Part shown: positions 17,094 to 25,759 of the stretch, one piece after another | Numbering within the stretch: the first letter of the stretch is position 1 | Layout: each line of letters begins with the position of its first letter | Origin: Microlunatus speluncae | GTDB lineage: Bacteria > Actinomycetota > Actinomycetes > Propionibacteriales > Propionibacteriaceae | Direction of reading: 5' to 3' | NCBI RefSeq assembly: GCF_009299835.1 | Contig: NZ_VKCZ01000013.1 | Location: 1 to 64,000 of the forward strand | Length of the DNA: 64,000 nt | Position numbers and translations under genes: made by a program | Notes under the pieces: generated by a model | Databases searched by the model: none | Told to the model about the DNA's origin: nothing | Seen by the model: the letters and a program-made list of their open reading frames with translations, nothing else

Positions 17094-17112
17094 CCCTCAA
17101 GACGTACCCGAG

Positions 17113-17156
17113 TTGTCAGAACTGAGTTGTGCCAGGACACAACTCAGTTCTGACAA
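17113..17156. terminator. Perfect 19-bp hairpin, family copy 2, between convergent genes
   Basis: The arms TTGTCAGAACTGAGTTGTG (17113-17131) and exact complement (17138-17156) enclose the loop CCAGGA. It lies between the stops of the DUF3039 gene and the SpoIIM gene, so it could terminate both transcripts. The inner stem is identical to copy 1 at 10804. No U-tract follows on either strand. Confidence 0.75.
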
Positions 17157-17173
17157 GTCGGTTCTGGGTCGGG

Positions 17174-18175
17174 TCAGGGGACTTCGGCCGGGACTTCGGC
17201 GATCAGTTCCTCGCCGCTGACGTCTCCGGTCTCACCGGCGTTGGCGGCCCAGCGGCCGAGGGTGAACACGTACACCAGGAAGCCCGCCAGCGCCGCGCCG
17301 CCGATCGCCAGCCGGGCCCAGGCGGGCAGCGGTGAGGGCGTGATGAAGCCCTCGAGCAGGCCCGAGATCAGCAGCCAGACGGCGAGCCCGAGGGCGATCG
17401 CGCCGGCCGCGCGTCCCTCCACGGCCAACGCCTGGGTACGGCTGCGCCGGCCGGGCGCGATCCAGGCCCAGCCGAGCCGGAGCCCGGCCCCGGCGCCGAC
17501 GAAGACCACGGTCAGCTCGAGCATCCCGTGCGGCAGCAGCAGCCCCCAGAAGATGTCGGCGCGGCCGGCCTCGATCATGTAGCCGGCGATCAGTCCGACG
17601 TTGGCGATGTTGTTCCAGAGCAAGATCAACACCGGAACGATCAAGATCCCGAGCAGCAGGCAGCTGGCCGTCACCCGCGCGTTGTTCAGCCAGACGTGCA
17701 GGAAGAAGTCGAAGGCCGGATTCTCGAAGTAGTACTGGGCGAACTCATAGTCCACCAACTGCTTGGCCTGCTCGTCGCTGAGCAAGGATTCCGCCAGCCC
17801 GGGTGTGTTGATCACCCGCCAGGCGACCAGCGTCGCGACGACGATGTTGATCACCGCGGTGATCCCCCACCACCAGCGGGCCCGATAGACCGCGGCCGGG
17901 AACACGACGGTGAAGAACCGGCCGATCGAGCGCCACAGCGGCACGGTGGTGCCGGTGACCGTGGCCCGCGCCCGGACCACCAGGGAGGACAGCCGGGCCT
18001 CGAGCACGGCGTCCGAGCCCGTGCTGCGGACCACCGACAGATGGGTCGCCACCCGCTGATACAGATCGACCAGCTCGTCCGCCTCGGCCCCGGTCAGCCG
18101 GCCGGGCCGGTCGGTCAGAGACGCCAGCCGGTCCCACTGCCGGCTGTGCCGCAGGATGTAGGAGTCCAGGTCCAT
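17174..18175 (-). CDS. Stage II sporulation protein M-like (SpoIIM/DUF95) membrane protein
   Basis: A 333-residue protein. The N-terminal 90 residues are soluble and helical; then come about six transmembrane helices with the family signature 'NNARVTASCLLLGILIVPVLILLWNN' and 'LLLPHGMLELTVVFVGAGAGLRLGWAW'. The PHGxxEl motif is typical of SpoIIM homologues found in non-sporulating bacteria. It is divergent from an RDD gene, a pairing common in actinobacteria and often linked to MoxR/DUF58 genes. ATG 18175 lies 6 nt after TAGTCT (18182-18187), suggesting leaderless transcription. Confidence 0.88.
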   Translation of the reverse strand: MDLDSYILRHSRQWDRLASLTDRPGRLTGAEADELVDLYQRVATHLSVVRSTGSDAVLEARLSSLVVRARATVTGTTVPLWRSIGRFFTVVFPAAVYRARWWWGITAVINIVVATLVAWRVINTPGLAESLLSDEQAKQLVDYEFAQYYFENPAFDFFLHVWLNNARVTASCLLLGILIVPVLILLWNNIANVGLIAGYMIEAGRADIFWGLLLPHGMLELTVVFVGAGAGLRLGWAWIAPGRRSRTQALAVEGRAAGAIALGLAVWLLISGLLEGFITPSPLPAWARLAIGGAALAGFLVYVFTLGRWAANAGETGDVSGEELIAEVPAEVP

Positions 18176-18181
18176 CGGGCC

Positions 18182-18238
18182 AGACTATTGACTCCCGGAG
18201 TCGTCGGCCCGGACCGGTGCACCGAGTGATGCAAGACT
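18182..18238. promoter_or_regulatory. Divergent leaderless promoters for the SpoIIM and RDD genes
   Basis: On the minus strand TAGTCT (18182-18187) is followed by 6 nt and ATG 18175. On the plus strand AAGACT (18233-18238) is followed by 6 nt and GTG 18245. Neither gene has a Shine-Dalgarno sequence. Confidence 0.6.
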
Positions 18239-18244
18239 GGGCCC

Positions 18245-19033
18245 GTGAGCCAGATCGTGACCGGAGACGCGGTGCTGCTGGACCTGCGTCCGGCCCGGGT
18301 GCCGAGCATGCTGCTCGCGGCGGTGATCGACATCGCCCTGATCACGCTCGCCTCGTCGCTGTTCGGCTACGTGATCTCCGTCGTCGCCGGTGGGTACGAG
18401 TACCGGGAGCAGACGATGACCATGATCGGATCGATCATCATCGCCTTCGGTTATCCGATCGGCTGCGAGACCGCGACCCGCGGCCGCACCCTCGGCAGCT
18501 GGGCGCTGGGCCTGCGGGTGGTCCGCGACGACGGCGGCCCGATCCGGTTCCGGCAGGCGCTGCTGCGCGGGCTGACCTTCTGGTTCGCCGATTTCGCGCC
18601 CTGGACCGGCTTCTGCGGCGGGCTGATCTGCGCCTCGATCAACCGGCAGTCCAAGCGGATCGGCGACCTGGTGGCCGGCACCCTGATGGTGCGGGTCCGA
18701 TCCCCCCGCCGCCCGCCGGCGATCCCGCCGGTGCCGCGCGAGCTGGCCGACTGGACCTCCCAGTTGCAGCTGAGCGGCCTGCCCGACGAGCTGGTCACGG
18801 CGTCCCGGCAGCTGGTGCAGCGCTACGACGACCTGCTGCCGTACCCGAAGGAACAGCTGGCCCAGGAGCTGGCCCGACAGGTCGCGGCCCGCACCGCCCC
18901 GGCCCCGCCGGTGCTGCTGCCGGCGAGGGAGTTCCTGGCCGCGGTGATCGCGGAGCGGCGAGCGCGGGAGCAGCACCGGCTGGCCGGCGGCCACGTACCG
19001 ACGGCTGCGGAACTGCCGCAGGGCTGGCGCTGA
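18245..19033 (+). CDS. RDD family membrane protein
   Basis: A 262-residue protein. The RDD domain (residues 15-140) opens with 'RVPSMLLAAVIDIALI', where the family R and D residues lie in helix 1. It continues through 'TRGRTLGSWALGLRVVRDDGGPIRFRQALLRGL' and closes with 'RIGDLVAGTLMV'. About four transmembrane helices are followed by a 120-residue soluble helical tail. Function is not established; some RDD proteins act as Na+/H+ antiporters. It is divergent from SpoIIM with both promoters in a 69-nt gap. Confidence 0.88.
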   Translation: MSQIVTGDAVLLDLRPARVPSMLLAAVIDIALITLASSLFGYVISVVAGGYEYREQTMTMIGSIIIAFGYPIGCETATRGRTLGSWALGLRVVRDDGGPIRFRQALLRGLTFWFADFAPWTGFCGGLICASINRQSKRIGDLVAGTLMVRVRSPRRPPAIPPVPRELADWTSQLQLSGLPDELVTASRQLVQRYDDLLPYPKEQLAQELARQVAARTAPAPPVLLPAREFLAAVIAERRAREQHRLAGGHVPTAAELPQGWR

Positions 19034-19141
19034 GGCTCGCGGCGTACGCCCTCCGGAAACTTGGACCGGCCTGAGCGAGTGGCCACCCTGCGGTCTTCTG
19101 GCCGTAACCTTGGCCTCGCTTTCGGCGCCTAATCTCGGACC

Positions 19142-19678
19142 ATGACACCGCCGAACGATCCACCTCGGCGAACGCTGCTGCTGGCCAGGCACGCGAAGTC
19201 GAAGTGGGGTCTCGAGGTCGACGATCATGATCGTCCGCTGTCCGGTCGCGGCCGGCGGGACGGGGTCGCCCTCGGCGAATTCCTGGCCGGAAACGGCTAC
19301 AAGCCGGACATCGTCATCTGCTCCACGGCCACCCGGGCCCGGCAGACCTGGGAGCGGGCGGTCCTCGGCGGCGCCGTGGCGCGAGAGGTGCGCTACGACG
19401 ACCGGATCTACGAAGCCTGGGCCGGCGCCCTGGCCAAGCTGGTCCGGCGCCTCCCGGAGGACGCGGAGACGGCCCTCCTGATCGGCCACTCCCCCGGCCT
19501 GCCCGAGCTGGCCCGGCTGCTCGCCGACCGACGCGGCCAGAAGAAGGCCTGGACCCGACTGGAGACCAAATATCCGACCAGCGGCCTGGCGATCCTGCAG
19601 ACCGACCTGGACTGGTCCGAAGCCCACCCGGGCACGGCCGTCCTGTCCGACTTCGTCGTCCCCCGCGGCTCCGACTGA
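19142..19678 (+). CDS. SixA-like phosphohistidine phosphatase
   Basis: A 178-residue histidine phosphatase. The nucleophile motif is RHAKS (His17), followed by 'DRPLSGRGRRDG', 'STATRARQTWE' and the second catalytic histidine in LLIGHSPGL, as in SixA. In E. coli SixA dephosphorylates the HPt domain of ArcB. Here the next gene encodes a free-standing HPt protein, so it is a plausible brake on the neighbouring phosphorelay (inference). TAATCT at 19130-19135 plus 6 nt before ATG suggests a leaderless mRNA. Confidence 0.88.
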   Translation: MTPPNDPPRRTLLLARHAKSKWGLEVDDHDRPLSGRGRRDGVALGEFLAGNGYKPDIVICSTATRARQTWERAVLGGAVAREVRYDDRIYEAWAGALAKLVRRLPEDAETALLIGHSPGLPELARLLADRRGQKKAWTRLETKYPTSGLAILQTDLDWSEAHPGTAVLSDFVVPRGSD

Positions 19679-19693
19679 GCCTGAAACGGACGG

Positions 19694-20020
19694 CTAGCCG
19701 AGCGCCTCGAGCAACGCCGCGACCCGCGTCCGCAACTCCGACGCCGCGGTGGCATCGATTTCGCCGGTCAGCAACTGCTCCATCTCACGAGCCAGCTCGG
19801 AAGCACGGGCGTTGCCGAAGGTGCCGGCCGAGCCGGCGATCTGATGGGCGAGGTCCTTGGCCCGACGCCGGCCGTCCGCGGCCGACCCGTCCTCGGGCAA
19901 CTCCTGGATGAGCTGATCCAGCGCGGTGACCCGGATCCGGTTCGTCTCCTGCGCCTGGGCGCTGATCGAGTTGAACACGGCCTCGGTCGTCGGATCGGGC
20001 ACGCCGGACGGGTCGCTCAT
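19694..20020 (-). CDS. HPt (histidine phosphotransfer) protein
   Basis: A 108-residue helical protein. The HPt signature RAKDLAHQIAGSAGTFGN contains the phosphoacceptor His59 with the expected Gly-Ser-Ala-Gly helix packing. The ATG at 20020 overlaps the stop of the upstream receiver gene (ATGA), so the two are coupled. It is predicted to relay phosphate between the receiver domains of the nearby hybrid kinase and the CheY-like protein. It converges with sixA, 15 nt away. Confidence 0.88.
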   Translation of the reverse strand: MSDPSGVPDPTTEAVFNSISAQAQETNRIRVTALDQLIQELPEDGSAADGRRRAKDLAHQIAGSAGTFGNARASELAREMEQLLTGEIDATAASELRTRVAALLEALG

Positions 20021-20397
20021 CGCTGCCATCCCAGCAGGGCGGCGACCTCATCGGCCAACGTCATCGGATCGAACGGTTTGGCGATCACGCCCGCGGGCGG
20101 GCCGTCCTCGCCCTTCTGCTGCTCGATGCCGCCCACCTTCGCGGTCAGCAGGATCACCGGAATGTCCCGGGTGACGGGATCGTCACGCAACCGGCGCAGA
20201 GCGGTGAGTCCATCCATCCCCGGCATCATGACGTCGAGCAGCATGGCATCCGGCCGGTCCGAAAGCGCCCGCTGCCACCCCTCTGTGCCCGAAGCCGCGG
20301 TGGTCACCCGCCAACCTGCCACCAGCTCCAACGCCAGGTGTGCGACCTCCCGGATGGAGCTGTCGTCGTCCACGACGAGGATGTGACGGTCTGCCAT
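20017..20397 (-). CDS. Single-domain response regulator (CheY-like)
   Basis: A 126-residue receiver domain without an output domain. The acidic pocket DDD (10-12), phosphoacceptor Asp55 in LLDVMMPG, Thr85 and Lys107 in AKPFD are all in place. It is first in a two-gene operon with the HPt protein, and the pair diverges from the hybrid kinase gene. It may act through protein interaction or as the phosphate shuttle or sink of the relay. Confidence 0.92.
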   Translation of the reverse strand: MADRHILVVDDDSSIREVAHLALELVAGWRVTTAASGTEGWQRALSDRPDAMLLDVMMPGMDGLTALRRLRDDPVTRDIPVILLTAKVGGIEQQKGEDGPPAGVIAKPFDPMTLADEVAALLGWQR

Positions 20398-20686
20398 AGG
20401 GATGCTCAGCCCCCGCGGCGCAACGTACGTTGTTTCCCGCGTCGGCTTTCCATGCCCATAGCGTCGCCTCCAACCGCCCCGTCCAGTCGCCGTTCAGCAG
20501 TTTCCGGCGCACCAGCGCCGCCCAACTGCGACCGAAGTTGAATCACGTGCCCGCAGGTACACAGTCGGGGGCCATCGTAGCGCCTCCCATTAACCACACC
20601 AGAGGGGCCTGAGAATCCGGCGCTGCCGCCGCTGCGGTCGCTGATACGACCTGAAAGCACACTTCGGGCGATGATAGCGTCCGAGC
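20398..20686. other. Divergent intergenic region of the phosphorelay
   Basis: This 289-nt gap separates the receiver/HPt operon from the hybrid kinase gene. At its right end TAGCGT (20675-20680) plus 6 nt precedes ATG 20687, a leaderless promoter signature. I see no convincing gene and no strong hairpin in the rest. Confidence 0.5.
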
Positions 20687-23677
20687 ATGACGGAGTCGGC
20701 TGGGGACCCCGGATCGATTTCCCGGCAGTCCCGCCCGCGCGGTTTTACCGCTTTCATCGTCTGGTGCCTGCTCGCGGCCGTCGCTCTCCTCGGCAGCGGA
20801 GTGCTGCTCTCCAGCCCGCTTCCCCAAGCCACTCGCCAGCTGTGCAGCCAGTTGATGCTGTCCGTCGGCGGTCTCGTCGTCGTGCTGAGCTGTGGCCAGC
20901 GCGGCATCCGCAACCGGCACGAACGCCGGTCCCGGGCTTGGTTGTTGCTCGCCGTGGGTGCGCTGATCGGCCTCGGCGCGAACTTCTACTCCCAACTGGT
21001 CACCGATCAGCCCCGGCCCGCCACCGACTTCGGCGACATCGGACTGTTGGTCGGGCTGCTCTGCGGCATCCTGGCCATGATCAGCTTCCCGTCGGCCCGC
21101 CGCCGGCACACCGACCTGGCTCGCATGATCCTGGACGGGGTCGTCGTCGGCGGATCGATTCTCTTCCTCACCGCCGTCGTCGTCTACCCGCCGCTGCTGG
21201 TCCGGCAGTCGATCCTGGCGATCACCGACGTGACCGCGCTTGCGTTGCCGATCGCGGACGTCGTCGCCGCGACCCTGGCCGTGTTGTTGATCATGCGCAG
21301 CGGCGTCGATGATCGTCCTGCTCTGCTCCTGGTCGGGCTCGGGTTCACGCTCTACGCGGTCTCCGATCTCTCCTTCGCGGTGCTCAGTGCGCAACAGGCC
21401 TTCAGATTCGGCACGATCGCCGATCTTGGCTGGGTCGCCGGCTATTTCTTGTTCGCACTGGCCGCCCGGCATCCGGCCGCCGCTACCTCCCCGGCCACGG
21501 GACCGGCCCGGGAAGCCTCACCGGTAGCCGGCACCGTGATCATGTTCACGGTCTTCATCGCTGCCGCGGTCGTCGGACTGTTCGGTGAAGTGAGCCCGCT
21601 GGCCAACGTTCTCTGGTTGATCGTTCTGATCACCGTCGCCGTTCGACAGATCCTGTTGATCGTCGACAACAACGCCCTACGCCAGGGGCTGGAACGACGT
21701 GTCGCCGAACGCACCCGGGACCTGCGTCGGCTGACCGAACGAAGTGAGTTATTGCTGAAATCCGTCGGCGACGGCATCTACGGGGTCGACACCAGCGGAC
21801 GCATCACCTTCGTCAACCCGGCCGCGGCCCGAGTGCTGGGTTTCCCACCCGCCGAACTGATCGGCCGCAGCGCGCATCACACGTTTCACGCCCGGCATTC
21901 GGATGGCTCTCCGACGCCGGAGAACCAGTGCTACATCACCGAGGCGGTACGCGACGGGTTCGCGGCGATCTCGGAGGAGGACAACTATGTCCGGGCCGAC
22001 GGCCGCCAGTTCCCGGTCGAAGTGACCGCGACCCCGCTGACCGTGGGGGGATCCGCGGCTACCGGACCCGGCTCCACCACGAGCGGTGCCGTGGTGGTGT
22101 TCCGCGACATCACCCAACGGCGCGAGGTCGACCGGATCAAGAACGAGTTCGTTTCCATGGTGAGCCACGAACTGCGGACGCCGCTGACCTCGATCCGCGG
22201 TTCTCTCGGGTTGCTCGCCGGCGGCGCCCTCGGCACGCTTCCCGAACGGGCCGATCACCTGCTGGCGATCGCACAGGAGAGTTGCGAACGACTGACCCGG
22301 TTGATCAACGACATCCTCGACATCGAGCGTTACGAGTCCGGATCGATTCCGATGGAGATCGGCCGGCACCGGGCGGCGGACCTGATCACCGCGGCGGTGC
22401 AGCAGGTCGACCAACTGGCCGCCGAATCGCACATCGTCCTGCAGATCACCCGAGCCGACGGTGTGGTCACGGCCGACGCCGACCGGGTGCTGCAGGCGTT
22501 GATCAACTTGATCAGCAACGCGGTGAAGTTCTCCAACGCCGGCAACGGGGTGACGATCGCGGCGGTGCCTCGCGGAGGGTTCGTCGAGTTCAGCATCACC
22601 GACCACGGGCGCGGGATCCCGCCGGACCGACTGGAAAGCATCTTCAACCGGTTCGAACAGGTCGACTCCTCCGATTCCCGGGACAAGGGCGGGAGCGGTC
22701 TGGGACTGGCCATCTGCCGCAGCATCGTCGAGCGGCTCGGGGGCCGGATCTGGGCCCGCAGCGATCCCCAGCACGGGACCGTCTTCACCTTCACCCTGCC
22801 GCGCGCCGAGCGGTCCGAGCCCGAGGGCAGCGGCGACCAACCGACCGTCCTGGTCTGCGACGACGACGACTACGCGGTCGAGGTGATGTGCGGTCTGCTC
22901 GAGGCTCGTGGCTACCGTGCGGTCGGCGTCAGCGATGGCCGCCAGGCGATCGAGCGCGCCTTGTCCGACCCACCCGCAGTGGTGGTCGTCGATCTGGCCA
23001 TGCCCGGCACCTCCGGAGCAGATGTCATCGCCACCCTCGGCCGCCACGCCGCGACCCGTTTGTTGCCGATCGTCGTCGTCTCCGGGCTGAGCCCGAGCGG
23101 GCACCCGAACCTCGCGGCCAAGGTCTCCGAGTGGCTGGTGAAGCCGATCGACGAGGAGCGACTCGCGCACGCCGTCAGATCGGCCCTGATCGGCTTGGAC
23201 ACCGGGAACCTCGTCTTGCTCGTCGAGGACGACGAGGTGCTCTCGGCCGGTATCACGACGTTGTTGGAGCGCCGTGGACTGACAGTCCAGCAGGCGAGAT
23301 CGGTGGCGGGGGCTCTCGAGTTCTGCCAGCGGGCTCGGCCCGATCTGATCGTGTTCGACGTCCAGCTGCGCGATGATCAGGGCGCACACCTGCTCACCGC
23401 GCTCCGGCAGCACGCGATCGCCGTACCCGGTGTGGTCGGCTACAGCGACACCGAACTCGACGGTTCCGAGTACGCGCCCTGGGCCGACGGCCGGGCCGTG
23501 TTCCTGACCAGGGGTAATGTCACCGCCCAACAACTCGAGGACAGCGTGATCGAGTTGCTCGACCTGACTCCGGCGAGCCCGGCCCGGGCCGCCGACCGCG
23601 AGATCGACGACAGGGGGGATGACGAGGACGAACCGCGCCCGCGAAGGGCTCTCGATGCATCGATGACCAATCCATAA
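20687..23677 (+). CDS. Hybrid sensor histidine kinase, about 10 TM-PAS-HisKA-HATPase-REC-REC
   Basis: A 996-residue membrane kinase. Residues 20-330 form about ten transmembrane helices, an uncharacterised integral-membrane sensor. A PAS domain follows a short coiled coil (about 360-475). Then come HisKA with VSHELRTPL (His near residue 493), HATPase with NLISNAVKFS, DHGRGIPP and GGSGLGLAI, and two receivers from about 718 and 842. REC1 is complete (DDDD, VVDLAMPG, VKPI). REC2 has EDD and FDVQLRDD, but the conserved Lys is replaced in VFLTRGN. The protein is expected to autophosphorylate and pass phosphate to the HPt protein encoded divergently. The ATG lies 6 nt after TAGCGT. Confidence 0.92.
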   Translation: MTESAGDPGSISRQSRPRGFTAFIVWCLLAAVALLGSGVLLSSPLPQATRQLCSQLMLSVGGLVVVLSCGQRGIRNRHERRSRAWLLLAVGALIGLGANFYSQLVTDQPRPATDFGDIGLLVGLLCGILAMISFPSARRRHTDLARMILDGVVVGGSILFLTAVVVYPPLLVRQSILAITDVTALALPIADVVAATLAVLLIMRSGVDDRPALLLVGLGFTLYAVSDLSFAVLSAQQAFRFGTIADLGWVAGYFLFALAARHPAAATSPATGPAREASPVAGTVIMFTVFIAAAVVGLFGEVSPLANVLWLIVLITVAVRQILLIVDNNALRQGLERRVAERTRDLRRLTERSELLLKSVGDGIYGVDTSGRITFVNPAAARVLGFPPAELIGRSAHHTFHARHSDGSPTPENQCYITEAVRDGFAAISEEDNYVRADGRQFPVEVTATPLTVGGSAATGPGSTTSGAVVVFRDITQRREVDRIKNEFVSMVSHELRTPLTSIRGSLGLLAGGALGTLPERADHLLAIAQESCERLTRLINDILDIERYESGSIPMEIGRHRAADLITAAVQQVDQLAAESHIVLQITRADGVVTADADRVLQALINLISNAVKFSNAGNGVTIAAVPRGGFVEFSITDHGRGIPPDRLESIFNRFEQVDSSDSRDKGGSGLGLAICRSIVERLGGRIWARSDPQHGTVFTFTLPRAERSEPEGSGDQPTVLVCDDDDYAVEVMCGLLEARGYRAVGVSDGRQAIERALSDPPAVVVVDLAMPGTSGADVIATLGRHAATRLLPIVVVSGLSPSGHPNLAAKVSEWLVKPIDEERLAHAVRSALIGLDTGNLVLLVEDDEVLSAGITTLLERRGLTVQQARSVAGALEFCQRARPDLIVFDVQLRDDQGAHLLTALRQHAIAVPGVVGYSDTELDGSEYAPWADGRAVFLTRGNVTAQQLEDSVIELLDLTPASPARAADREIDDRGDDEDEPRPRRALDASMTNP

Positions 23678-23803
23678 CCCAAGTCGCTCCAATGCAGCAC
23701 TGGCGGCGCGACTCGGGAAGAATGGGCCGCGATAGAAACCGCACTCTCACGGGCCGACCTGCACCCGCATGCGATCGGCCGTGCGGAACCGCGAAGGGAC
23801 GAC

Positions 23804-24346
23804 ATGACGCAGGACAATGTCGGCGCGTTCGAAATTCGAATCAGCGCCGGCCGGGGGATTGGCCTTACTCGACTCTCCGCCTTCGATGCGGCGTTACGTG
23901 ACGCCGGCGTCGCCGATTTCAACCTGATCCGATTATCGTCGGTGATCCCTCCTCGCGGCGTCGTACGAGAGGTGACCGGGAACGAGCAGCTGAAGGGTGG
24001 CATCGGCGACGTCCTCTACTGCGTGTACGCCGACTCCTACGCCAGCACGCCGGGAGAGGAGGCCTGGGCCGGCGTGGCCTGGGCGCAGCGGGAGGAGTTC
24101 GTGCCGGGGCAACCGGCCTCGGGGCCCGGTGAGCTGGCCGGATCCGGGATCTTCGTCGAGCACAGCGGCATCTCGCAGGCGCTGGTCGAGCGTGACCTCC
24201 GGGCCAGCGTGGCCGATCTGACCCGCAACCGGCTCGGCGAATTCCCCCATCGCGGGAGGCTCCTCAGTTCGGCACGTTGCGTCGACCACCCGGTCTGCGC
24301 CATTGTCGTGGCTGCCTACGCATCCCAGTCGTTGGCCCAGCTCTGA
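23804..24346 (+). CDS. Pyruvoyl-dependent arginine decarboxylase
   Basis: A 180-residue proenzyme. The motif FNLIRLSSVIPPRG is the self-cleavage site of the PvlArgDC family: cleavage between Ser45 and Ser46 yields the beta chain and a pyruvoyl-capped alpha chain. The later 'YCVYADSYASTPGEEAWAGVAWA' region with catalytic Glu is present. It decarboxylates arginine to agmatine, the entry to polyamines. An AAGGGA ribosome site precedes the ATG. It lies downstream of the hybrid kinase and 14 nt before a GNAT-like gene, an unexpected enzyme within a signalling island. Confidence 0.88.
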   Translation: MTQDNVGAFEIRISAGRGIGLTRLSAFDAALRDAGVADFNLIRLSSVIPPRGVVREVTGNEQLKGGIGDVLYCVYADSYASTPGEEAWAGVAWAQREEFVPGQPASGPGELAGSGIFVEHSGISQALVERDLRASVADLTRNRLGEFPHRGRLLSSARCVDHPVCAIVVAAYASQSLAQL

Positions 24347-24360
24347 ATCGGAGGCGGCTT

Positions 24361-24942
24361 GTGGCCGATGCGGTGACCGTGACGGTGGAAGCAGAAGTTG
24401 ATGGGCCGACACTCGAGCGGTTCCGCAGCCTGTATCGCCGGGCCTTCGATCCGCTGCGGACTCTCTCCGCGGCGCGTCAAGTGCTGACGGACGACGAGTT
24501 CAGTGCCGAGATGGTCGATCCCCGGGTCGACAAGTACGTGGCCTGGGAGGATGACGAGCCGGTCGGGCTGAGCACGCTGACCAGGGAGCTGGAAACGGTG
24601 CCCTGGATCAGTCCGGAGTACTACCGCGCCCGCTTCCCTCAGCACGCCGCCCGGGATGCCCTGTTCTATCTGGGCTTCGCCCTCGCCGATCCCGGGCGCC
24701 GGCAGCTCCGGGCGTTCGCGGCGATGGCGTCGGCGGTGGTGACGACCTTGTCGGAGGCCGGAGGCATCTGCGGCTACGACGTGTGCGCGTACAACCGCGA
24801 CGAGGTCCGGTTCGCCGACAACCTCGAACGGTTCATGAAGCGACAGGCTCCGGCCGTCGTGAACGTCGTCGATTCGCAGACCTACTACACGGTCGATCTC
24901 GCGGCGGCACTCGATCCGTCGACAAGTTCGGCAGCCGGTTAG
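24361..24942 (+). CDS. GNAT-fold-like protein
   Basis: A 193-residue protein. The order of elements (LYRRAFDPLRTL; KYVAWEDDEPVGLSTLT; ARDALFYLGFALADPGRRQLRAFAAMASAV; CGYDVCAYNRD) resembles an acetyltransferase core with a degenerate acetyl-CoA loop, so it may be an inactive or divergent GNAT. The GTG start at 24361 is fixed by GGAGG 6 nt upstream. It follows the arginine decarboxylase by 14 nt and probably shares its mRNA; acetylation of agmatine or another amine is conceivable but unproven. Confidence 0.55.
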   Translation: MADAVTVTVEAEVDGPTLERFRSLYRRAFDPLRTLSAARQVLTDDEFSAEMVDPRVDKYVAWEDDEPVGLSTLTRELETVPWISPEYYRARFPQHAARDALFYLGFALADPGRRQLRAFAAMASAVVTTLSEAGGICGYDVCAYNRDEVRFADNLERFMKRQAPAVVNVVDSQTYYTVDLAAALDPSTSSAAG

Positions 24943-24955
24943 ATACGGTATGGCC

Positions 24956-25744
24956 ATGTCAGATCGCGTGGCGGTGATCATCGAGGACGACGCCGACATC
25001 CGGAACCTGCTGGAGGCCATCCTCAGCCAAGCGGGTTTCACGACGCATGCCTTCTCGGAGGGTGCCGAGGGTGTCGCCGCGGTACGGGACCAGCAGCCGA
25101 TCCTGACGACCCTGGACATCAGTCTGCCGGGGATCGACGGGTTCGAGGTGGCCCGGCAGATCCGGCACTTCAGCGACACGTACATCATCATTCTGTCCGC
25201 GCGGACAGAAGAGGTGGACACGTTGATGGGTCTCGACGCCGGGGCCGACGACTACCTCACGAAGCCGTTCCGGCCGAGGGAGTTGCGGGCCCGGGTCGAG
25301 GCGATGATGCGCCGGCGGATCGCGTACGGGCAGGAGTCGCCGGGGTCACTCGACTCGGCCCCCGACGACCTCGAGGCGCCGGCCGCCACTTCGGCGGACA
25401 CGGCGCCCGAGGACGACGGGTGGCTCAGCCACAACGGGCTGCGGATCCATCCGGAGATGCGGTTGTGCGAGCTGGACGGCGAGCCGGTGACCCTGACCCG
25501 GAGCGAGTTCGATCTGTTGCAGGCGATCATGAACGGCAAGCGGCGGGTGGTCTCCAAGGACACGCTGTCACTCGAGTTGCGCGGTGATCACTCGATGGGC
25601 GGGTACGTCAGCGAGTCCGATCGCCGGGCGGTCGAAGTGCACCTGGCCAACGTCCGGCGCAAGCTCAACGACCCGGTCAACGCGCCGCGTTTCATCGAGA
25701 CGGTGCGCGGCGTCGGCTATCGGCTCGCCACGCACCAGTCCTGA
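24956..25744 (+). CDS. OmpR/PhoB-family response regulator
   Basis: A 262-residue two-domain regulator. The receiver has acidic residues E10-D12, phosphoacceptor Asp54 in LDISLPG, and YLTKPFRP with the conserved Lys. A 50-residue Ala/Asp/Pro-rich linker leads to a winged-helix DNA-binding domain ending RAVEVHLANVRRKLNDP...VRGVGYRL. ATG 24956 lies 6 nt after TACGGT (24944-24949), so it has its own probable leaderless promoter overlapping the end of the preceding gene. It is a candidate transcriptional output for the adjacent hybrid kinase. Confidence 0.93.
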   Translation: MSDRVAVIIEDDADIRNLLEAILSQAGFTTHAFSEGAEGVAAVRDQQPILTTLDISLPGIDGFEVARQIRHFSDTYIIILSARTEEVDTLMGLDAGADDYLTKPFRPRELRARVEAMMRRRIAYGQESPGSLDSAPDDLEAPAATSADTAPEDDGWLSHNGLRIHPEMRLCELDGEPVTLTRSEFDLLQAIMNGKRRVVSKDTLSLELRGDHSMGGYVSESDRRAVEVHLANVRRKLNDPVNAPRFIETVRGVGYRLATHQS

Positions 25745-25759
25745 CGGCGGCCCGACGGA

